Shown piece by piece: positions 58,577 to 64,000 of a stretch of 64,000 nucleotides of DNA (position 1 is its first letter; each line of letters begins with the position of its first letter). Under the pieces are notes generated by a model, which was given only the letters and a program-made list of their open reading frames with translations, had not been told where the DNA came from and did no database searches. The DNA comes from Pseudomonas paraglycinae. GTDB taxonomy: Bacteria > Pseudomonadota > Gammaproteobacteria > Pseudomonadales > Pseudomonadaceae. The stretch spans positions 248,001-312,000 of the forward strand of contig NZ_BQHR01000003.1 in the NCBI RefSeq assembly GCF_021601625.1. Direction: 5' to 3'. The translations under genes were made by a program, and so were the position numbers.

Positions 58577-59755
58577 TCAGACGTACTGCGCGGCAGCGTA
58601 ACCAGAGGCCCACGCCCACTGGAAGTTGAATCCGCCCAGATGCCCGGTGACATCCAGCACTTCGCCGACGAAGTAGAGGCCCGGGCTTTTCAGCGATTCC
58701 ATGGTCTTGGACGAGACTTCTCGGGTGTCGACGCCGCCCAGCGTCACTTCGGCCGTGCGGTAGCCTTCGGTGCCGGCCGGGACGACTTTCCAGCTGCCGA
58801 GCTTTTCGGCGATGTCCGCCAGTTCGGCGTGGGTGTACTGCTTCATCGGTTTGGAGACGAACCAGTTGTCCGCCAGCAGGTTGGCCATCTTCTTGGTGAA
58901 GATTTCGCCGAGCAGGGTTTTCAGTTCGCTGTTCGGACGTTCGGCGGTTTGCTGTTGCAGCCAGCTCGCGGCGTCGTGATCCGGCAGCAGGTTGATCTCG
59001 ACCGTGTCGCCCGGCTCCCAGAACGAGGAAATCTGCAGAATCGCCGGGCCACTGAGGCCGCGGTGAGTGAACAGGATGTTCTCGCGAAAACTCTGGTCGT
59101 TGCAGCTGACCAGACAATCCACCGAGGTGCCGGACAGTTCGGTGCACAGCTCCTTGAGCTGATCGGTGATGGTGAACGGCACCAACCCGGCGCGTGTTGG
59201 CAGCAGGTCGTGGCCGAACTGCTTGGCGACTTGATAACCGAAACCGGTCGCGCCGAGGGTCGGGATCGACAGACCGCCGGTGGCGATCACCAGCGACTGG
59301 CACTGGATCTGGCCGAGAGTCGTGTCGAGCAGGTAACCGCCCTCGACCTTCTCGATGGTCTGGATCGACGTGTCGAGGTGCAGGTTGACGCCGACCTGAT
59401 CGCACTCGTCCAGCAGCATGCCGAGGATGTCGCTGGATTTGTTATCGCAGAACAGTTGGCCGAGCTTTTTCTCGTGGTACGGCACGCCGTGCTTGGCGAC
59501 CATGCCGATGAAGTCCCACTGGGTGTAGCGGGCCAGCGCGGATTTGCAGAAGTGCGCATTCTGCGAGAGAAAATTGCTCGGTTCGGTGTACATGTTGGTG
59601 AAGTTGCAGCGCCCACCGCCGGACATCAGGATTTTCTTGCCGGCCTTGTTCGCGTGGTCGAGCAGCATCACCTGACGCCCGCGCCCGGCGGCGGTCAGTG
59701 CACACATCAACCCTGCGGCGCCAGCGCCAATGATCACGACTTCGGTAGAGCGCAA
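58577..59755 (-). CDS. HI0933/YhiN-family FAD-dependent oxidoreductase
   Basis: A 392-residue flavoprotein. N-terminal Rossmann motif VVIIGAGAAGLMCALTAAGR, then the family signature KKILMSGGGRCNFTN (~residues 41-55), LVIATGGLSIPTLGATGFGY, and the C-terminal GEVLDVTGHLGGFNFQWAWA. The reaction is not established. I chose TTG 59755, with GAGGA 7 bases upstream, giving a start right before the Rossmann strand. A TTG at 59773 would contain that ribosome-binding site. Confidence 0.88.
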   Translation of the reverse strand: MRSTEVVIIGAGAAGLMCALTAAGRGRQVMLLDHANKAGKKILMSGGGRCNFTNMYTEPSNFLSQNAHFCKSALARYTQWDFIGMVAKHGVPYHEKKLGQLFCDNKSSDILGMLLDECDQVGVNLHLDTSIQTIEKVEGGYLLDTTLGQIQCQSLVIATGGLSIPTLGATGFGYQVAKQFGHDLLPTRAGLVPFTITDQLKELCTELSGTSVDCLVSCNDQSFRENILFTHRGLSGPAILQISSFWEPGDTVEINLLPDHDAASWLQQQTAERPNSELKTLLGEIFTKKMANLLADNWFVSKPMKQYTHAELADIAEKLGSWKVVPAGTEGYRTAEVTLGGVDTREVSSKTMESLKSPGLYFVGEVLDVTGHLGGFNFQWAWASGYAAAQYV

Positions 59756-59782
59756 AACGGTGTCCTCACACAATCATCACGT

Positions 59783-59896
59783 AGATCGTTCCCACGCTCT
59801 GCGTGGGAATGCCGCCATGGACGCTCTGCGTCCGCTTTTGAATCGTGACGCGGAGCGTCACAGGATGCATTCCCACGCAGAGCGTGGGAACGATCA
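59783..59896. repeat. Dispersed palindromic repeat, same family as 16465-16585
   Basis: It opens with GATCGTTCCCACGCTCTGCG, contains inner GGACGCTCTGCGTCC-type arms, and ends with the inverse CGTGGGAACGATC. The outer arms pair almost perfectly. Confidence 0.85.
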
Positions 59897-59903
59897 AGCG
59901 TTC

Positions 59904-61289
59904 TTACAAAACGCGAACGCGCAGCGAACGGCCCTTGATCTTGCCGTTGTTCAAGCGCTGCAGTGCCTGCATGACCACGGTGCGCTCGACGGCCACATAC
60001 GATTGGAAGTCGAAGATCGCGATCTTGCCGACCTGGGCGCCCGGAATGCCGGCTTCACCGGTCAGTGCGCCCAGAATGTCGCCCGGACGTACCTTGTCCT
60101 TGCGCCCGCCAGCGATGCACAGCGTGCTCATCGGCGGTTGCAGCGGGGCACCGCCCTGGGACTTGAGGTTGTCCACCTGATCCCAGTTCAGCGGGGTTTT
60201 CTGCAGTTGCTCGATGGCTTGCGCGCGGTGCGCTTCGGACGGCGCAACGAGGCTGACCGCGATGCCTTTCTCGCCGGCACGACCGGTGCGGCCGACGCGG
60301 TGAATGTGGATTTCCGAGTCGCGGGCCAGTTCGACGTTGATCACCATGTCCAGTGCATCGATGTCCAGACCACGGGCGGCAACGTCGGTGGCAACCAGTA
60401 CCGAAGTACTGCGGTTGGCGAACATCGCCAACACCTGATCGCGGTCACGCTGCTCCAGATCGCCGTGCAGGCCGACGGCGGAAATGCCTTTGGAGGTCAG
60501 GTGATCGACGGTTTCCTGAACCTGCTGCTTGGTGAAGCAGAACGCCACGGTGGAGGCCGGACGGAAGTGATGCAGGACCTTGGTCACCGCGCTCATGCGC
60601 TCTTCCGGGGAAATCTCGTAGAAGCGCTGTTCGATCTGAGTGTCGTCGTGGAACGCTTCGGCTTTCACCGTTTGCGGATCGCGCATGAACTTCGACGCCA
60701 GTTGCTTGATGCCCACCGGATAAGTAGCGGAGAACAGCAGGGTCTGACGGCGGGCCGGGGTCTGCTCGATGATGTCTTCGATGGCGTCGTAGAAACCCAT
60801 GTCGAGCATGCGATCGGCTTCGTCGAGGATCAGCGTGTTCAGGCCGTCGAGGACCAGCGAACCCTTGCGCAGGTGCTGCTGAATGCGGCCCGGGGTGCCG
60901 ACGATGATGTGCGCGCCGTGCTCCAGCGAGCCGATCTGCGGGCCGAAGGACACGCCGCCGCACAGGGTCAGGACCTTGATGTTGTCTTCGGCACGGGCCA
61001 GACGACGGATTTCCTTGGCAACCTGGTCAGCCAGCTCACGGGTCGGGCAAATCACCAGCGCCTGGCAACCGAAGTAGCGCGGATTGATCGGGTTCAGCAG
61101 GCCGATGCCGAACGCGGCGGTCTTGCCGCTGCCGGTCTTGGCCTGGGCGATCAGGTCCATCCCCTTGAGGATCACCGGCAAGCTCTGCGCCTGGATCGGC
61201 GTCATCTGGGCATAACCGAGGGAGTCGAGGTTAGCCAGCATGGCGGCGGACAGCGGCAAAGTATTAAAAGCGGTGGCGATGGTGGTCAC
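59904..61289 (-). CDS. dbpA: ATP-dependent RNA helicase DbpA
   Basis: A 461-residue DEAD-box helicase acting in 50S ribosome assembly on helix 92 of 23S rRNA. Motifs: [57 protein letters not shown] and HRVGRTGRAGEKG. The C-terminal DbpA RNA-binding domain is present (DKVRPGDILGALTGEAGIPG, then VGKIAIFDFQSYVAVER). GTG 61289 is preferred, with CAGG upstream; a TTG at 61304 lacks a ribosome-binding site. Confidence 0.93.
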   Translation of the reverse strand: MTTIATAFNTLPLSAAMLANLDSLGYAQMTPIQAQSLPVILKGMDLIAQAKTGSGKTAAFGIGLLNPINPRYFGCQALVICPTRELADQVAKEIRRLARAEDNIKVLTLCGGVSFGPQIGSLEHGAHIIVGTPGRIQQHLRKGSLVLDGLNTLILDEADRMLDMGFYDAIEDIIEQTPARRQTLLFSATYPVGIKQLASKFMRDPQTVKAEAFHDDTQIEQRFYEISPEERMSAVTKVLHHFRPASTVAFCFTKQQVQETVDHLTSKGISAVGLHGDLEQRDRDQVLAMFANRSTSVLVATDVAARGLDIDALDMVINVELARDSEIHIHRVGRTGRAGEKGIAVSLVAPSEAHRAQAIEQLQKTPLNWDQVDNLKSQGGAPLQPPMSTLCIAGGRKDKVRPGDILGALTGEAGIPGAQVGKIAIFDFQSYVAVERTVVMQALQRLNNGKIKGRSLRVRVL

Positions 61290-61346
61290 GGGACTGGCCT
61301 GCAAAACAAAATGTCGCGCAGTGTACCAGCCCGGTGGCCAATAGCC

Positions 61347-62774
61347 CTAAGACTCGATGTGCTCTTCCGGACGTCTGACTCGCCGTCCGTCATTCTTTGA
61401 AAGTTGAGAAAAAATGGTTGCGGCCAACATGGCCATGATCCCAACAGTCACGAACGTGAGCTGAAACGCGCCCAACACGGTCTCAACGCCGTCATTGCCG
61501 ATCTCCGCCGTAAAGCCACCGAGCAGCGCACCGGCGCACGCCACGCCAAGGCTCAGCGACAACTGCGCCACCACCGACAGCAAACTGTTGCCGCTGCTGG
61601 CGCTGGCGTCGTCGAGATCGATCAGGGTCACGGTGTTCATCGCGGTGAATTGCAGCGAGTTGATCGCCCCGAGAACCGCCAGCAGGCACAGCAGCAGCCA
61701 GTATGGCGTCTGCTCGCTGACCAGGCCCATGCTCGCCAGCATGATCCCTAGAAACAGGGTGTTGCCGGTCAGCACGATGCGATAGCCCAGACGCTCGATC
61801 AGTGGCCGCGCGCCCCACTTGGCGACCATCGCGGCTGCGGCCAGCGGCAGCATGCTCATCCCGGCCTGGGACGGCGAATACCCCAGCGCCACTTGCAGCA
61901 GCAGCGGCACCAGAAACGGCAGGGCGCCGCTGCCCAGACGGGCGAACAGGTTGCCGAGAATGCCGACCGCGAAGGTGCGGGTCTTGAACAGTGACGGCGC
62001 GAACAGCGGGTTTTCAATGTGCCCGGCGCGCAGCCAGTACGCCGCCAGACATGCCATGCCGCCGAACAGCAACAGCATCACCCGCAGGTGCGGCAGGTGC
62101 AGTTCGCCGAGGCCTTCCATGGCGATAGTGATCAGCACCATCGCCGCGCCGAACAGCAGGAAACCCAGGCTATCGAAACGCGTGCGCTCGGTGCCGCGCA
62201 GGTCGGGGATGAATTTCCACACCGCGTAGCAACCGATGACGCCGACCGGCAGGTTGATCAGGAAGATCCAGTGCCACGTCAGGTATTCCACCATCCAGCC
62301 GCCCATGGTCGGGCCGATCAGCGGGCCGAGCAGGCCGGGAATGGTGATGAAACCCATGATCCGCACCAGTTCCGAGCGCGGGTAGGCGCGCAGCACCACC
62401 AAACGCCCGACCGGCAGCATCAGCGCACCGCCGAGGCCCTGGATCACGCGCGCGCCGATCAGCATGCTCAGGCTGCTCGACAAGGCACAGAGCAGCGAGC
62501 CAAGGCTGAACAGCAGGATCGCACCGAAGAAGATTTTCTTGGTGCCGAAGCGGTCGGCGATCCAGCCTGAGGCGGGAATCAGCAGGGCCACGGTGAGCAT
62601 GTAGGCGATGATCACGCCCTGCATGCGCAGCGGGTCTTCGGCCAGATCCCTGGCCATGGCCGGCAGGGCGGTGTTGAGGATGGTCCCGTCGAGGGACTGC
62701 ATGAAGAAAGCGATGGCGACGACCCATGGCAACCAGCGGGCGGTGATGGCGTCGAGAGGCGGGCGGTTGGGCAT
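61347..62774 (-). CDS. MFS multidrug exporter, DHA2/MdtD type
   Basis: A 475-residue protein with about fourteen hydrophobic segments. The DHA2 signature at helix 1, AIAFFMQSLDGTILNTALPA, is close to MdtD. It is followed by YMLTVALLIPASGWIADRFG, RVIQGLGGALMLPVGRL and GFITIPGLLGPLIGPTMGGW. It is probably a proton-driven drug or metabolite exporter. No membrane-fusion partner is adjacent, unlike the EmrAB or mdtABCD settings. Confidence 0.88.
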   Translation of the reverse strand: MPNRPPLDAITARWLPWVVAIAFFMQSLDGTILNTALPAMARDLAEDPLRMQGVIIAYMLTVALLIPASGWIADRFGTKKIFFGAILLFSLGSLLCALSSSLSMLIGARVIQGLGGALMLPVGRLVVLRAYPRSELVRIMGFITIPGLLGPLIGPTMGGWMVEYLTWHWIFLINLPVGVIGCYAVWKFIPDLRGTERTRFDSLGFLLFGAAMVLITIAMEGLGELHLPHLRVMLLLFGGMACLAAYWLRAGHIENPLFAPSLFKTRTFAVGILGNLFARLGSGALPFLVPLLLQVALGYSPSQAGMSMLPLAAAAMVAKWGARPLIERLGYRIVLTGNTLFLGIMLASMGLVSEQTPYWLLLCLLAVLGAINSLQFTAMNTVTLIDLDDASASSGNSLLSVVAQLSLSLGVACAGALLGGFTAEIGNDGVETVLGAFQLTFVTVGIMAMLAATIFSQLSKNDGRRVRRPEEHIES

Positions 62775-62814
62775 GGAACCTCTGGTGATGGGCGCAGTAA
62801 ATCCGGGGTGACTT

Positions 62815-62879
62815 CATCGCGAGCAGGCTCGTTTCCACATGGACTGCGCGAACCTGTGGGAGCGAGCCTGCTCGCGATG
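62815..62879. repeat. REP pair, GCGAGCAGGC subtype
   Basis: Inverted arms lie at 62815-62840 (CATCGCGAGCAGGCTCG) and 62853-62879 (GTGGGAGCGAGCCTGCTCGC). The left arm is degenerate beyond the core. This is a third REP subtype in the window, lying between the MFS exporter start and the end of the TldD/PmbA-family gene. Confidence 0.8.
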
Positions 62880-62882
62880 CTT

Positions 62883-64000
62883 TTACAAGGTCAAGGTCAA
62901 TCGGCTCACCAATGCCCCCGGCAGCAATGCCGACGAGGTATTGCGCTGGCTGTAAGTGCTCGCCGACAGCAGCAATTCCCGTTCGGCGGTCAACGCTTCC
63001 AGATGCGAACCCAGCAGGCTGTAGGCACTGTCGTCGAAACGCATGGTGCTGACCGGTGCCTGAATCTCGCCGTTCTCGACCCAGAACGTGGCAAACCGAG
63101 TCATGCCGGTAAGGCGTGCCGCCGGTTGATCGGAGAAGTTCAGGTACCACAGATTGCTGATGTACAACCCGGTGCCCAACTGCTTGAGGATCTCGGCCTG
63201 GGACAAGTCGCCGGCGGCCATGTTCAGCGCGCTCGGCGATTCGCCACCGCCGGCACCGTTGGCCGTCAGACCGTACTCGGCGGCACTGCGCGAACCCACC
63301 AACTGATCACCCGCTTTGCCTTCGATGATCAACCGCAGATCGCTGCGCGGGTAACCTTCGCCGGAGAACGCCGGGCTCAGCGAGCCGCTGACTTTCTCGT
63401 CGAGGGACACCAGCGGACTGAATGCCTGATCGCCGGCATACAGCTTCTGCAGCGGGCTGCTTTTGCTGGCAATCGACTGCGCCGAGAAACCGCCCCAGCA
63501 CAGCATGCCCATGATTTCTTCCAGGGCTGCGGGCGCCAGATAGGCGCGGTATTGGCCGGGCGGCAAGGTGCGCAGCGGTCGACCGAGAAACTCGAGTTGT
63601 TCGCGGGCCTGCTGGATGCGTTTGGCGAAGTCTTCGCTGTTCCAGTCATGCCCGGCGTAGCTGGCCTTCACCGCTTCGCCGTTCTCGTGGAACAGGCTGA
63701 AGTCGAAGTTGAAGCTGTTGGCCTGATGCCAGCCGAACGCACCGGAAGAACTGGCAAAACCACGGCTGATCGGGCCGGCAGCGTAGAAGCCGACCAGATC
63801 CAGTCCTTTGGCCGCCTGGGCGATTTCAGCGACAACCTGCTCGGTGTCCGGCAGCGGATGCTCCTGCACGTTCTTGCTCTGCCAGCCGTTGTGGTTGAGC
63901 AACAAGTACGGATCCTGCGGCAGCAGCGGCAGGGTTTCGCGCAGTTGCTGCAGGCCTTCAGCGAGACGTTGCAGGTCGGTGGCCTGCTCACCGGACAGGG
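62883..64000 (-). CDS. TldD/PmbA-family metallopeptidase-like protein (start outside window)
   Basis: The minus-strand frame stays open to base 64000, so the gene begins beyond the window; at least 372 residues are visible. The TldD/PmbA fold is suggested by AGPISRGFASSSGAFGWHQA, SPAFSGEGYPRSDLRLIIEG, EYGLTANGAGGGESPSALNM and LGTGLYISNLWYLNFSDQPA, ending in SRLTLTL. The HExxxH zinc motif of TldD-type subunits is not seen in the visible part, so it is more PmbA/TldE-like. A catalytic TldD partner may lie just upstream. Confidence 0.8.
   Translation of the reverse strand, partial: LSGEQATDLQRLAEGLQQLRETLPLLPQDPYLLLNHNGWQSKNVQEHPLPDTEQVVAEIAQAAKGLDLVGFYAAGPISRGFASSSGAFGWHQANSFNFDFSLFHENGEAVKASYAGHDWNSEDFAKRIQQAREQLEFLGRPLRTLPPGQYRAYLAPAALEEIMGMLCWGGFSAQSIASKSSPLQKLYAGDQAFSPLVSLDEKVSGSLSPAFSGEGYPRSDLRLIIEGKAGDQLVGSRSAAEYGLTANGAGGGESPSALNMAAGDLSQAEILKQLGTGLYISNLWYLNFSDQPAARLTGMTRFATFWVENGEIQAPVSTMRFDDSAYSLLGSHLEALTAERELLLSASTYSQRNTSSALLPGALVSRLTLTL

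Overview
The window is high-GC chromosomal DNA from a fluorescent Pseudomonas, most likely the P. fluorescens group. The evidence is the gene order (chpA-chpC, rsmE-bioA, rhlE-type helicase, metF-ahcY, metK-tkt-epd-pgk-fda), a complete malonate decarboxylase operon, a SAH riboswitch before ahcY, and several Pseudomonas-type REP pairs. The order of many genes resembles, from memory, the PA0413-PA0432 and PA0545-PA0555 regions of P. aeruginosa, with accessory blocks inserted between them. No rRNA, tRNA, CRISPR array, prophage, integrase or transposase gene was seen.

Layout. 1-3365: end of the Chp chemosensory kinase ChpA and its CheW-like partner ChpC. 3367-11762: malonate use, mdcA-B-C-D-E-G-H-L-M with overlapping starts and stops, and the convergent regulator mdcR. 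11904-15723: a hemolysin III-family membrane protein, a LysR regulator, a D-amino acid dehydrogenase-like enzyme and a periplasmic binding protein. 15728-23414: rsmE, bioA, a periplasmic flavoprotein with a Lys/Ala/Pro-rich tail, cytochrome b561, YceI and an RhlE-type helicase. 23637-28144: a binding protein, a putative glycosyltransferase, metF and ahcY. 28464-37860: thioesterase, FNT channel, Na+/H+ antiporter, MFS and DMT transporters, MAPEG, mltA, a cytochrome c-like lipoprotein, DUF1090 and ligB. 38004-46692: metK with an ArsR-methyltransferase fusion gene, then the sugar-phosphate cluster tkt-epd-pgk-fda with two small lipoprotein genes.

The clearest accessory region is 46747-49714. It carries a hipB-hipA toxin-antitoxin pair and an AT-rich orphan gene. 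On its right it is closed by a second, 149-bp copy of the fda 3' end plus terminator (144 of 149 bases identical by hand alignment). The fda gene on the left stays intact. This looks like a small element inserted at the end of fda and flanked by direct repeats, with no integrase of its own.

49744-64000: a DUF6124-like small gene with a long, highly foldable upstream region, a leaderless PL7 alginate lyase, a Rec-PAS-GGDEF-EAL protein, a YgjP-like metallopeptidase with a small winged-helix protein, an ElaA-type acetyltransferase, a binding protein, a YccS-type membrane protein, a HI0933-family flavoprotein, dbpA, an MdtD-type exporter and the 3' part of a TldD/PmbA-family gene.

Functional links. 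metF, ahcY, metK and the ArsR-methyltransferase gene belong to the methionine/SAM cycle. ahcY is under a SAH riboswitch, and the ArsR fusion gene has a near-perfect palindrome in its upstream region. The mdc block encodes uptake of malonate, its activation on an acyl carrier protein and its decarboxylation to acetate. tkt-epd-pgk-fda serve lower sugar-phosphate metabolism, and Epd also feeds pyridoxal phosphate synthesis.
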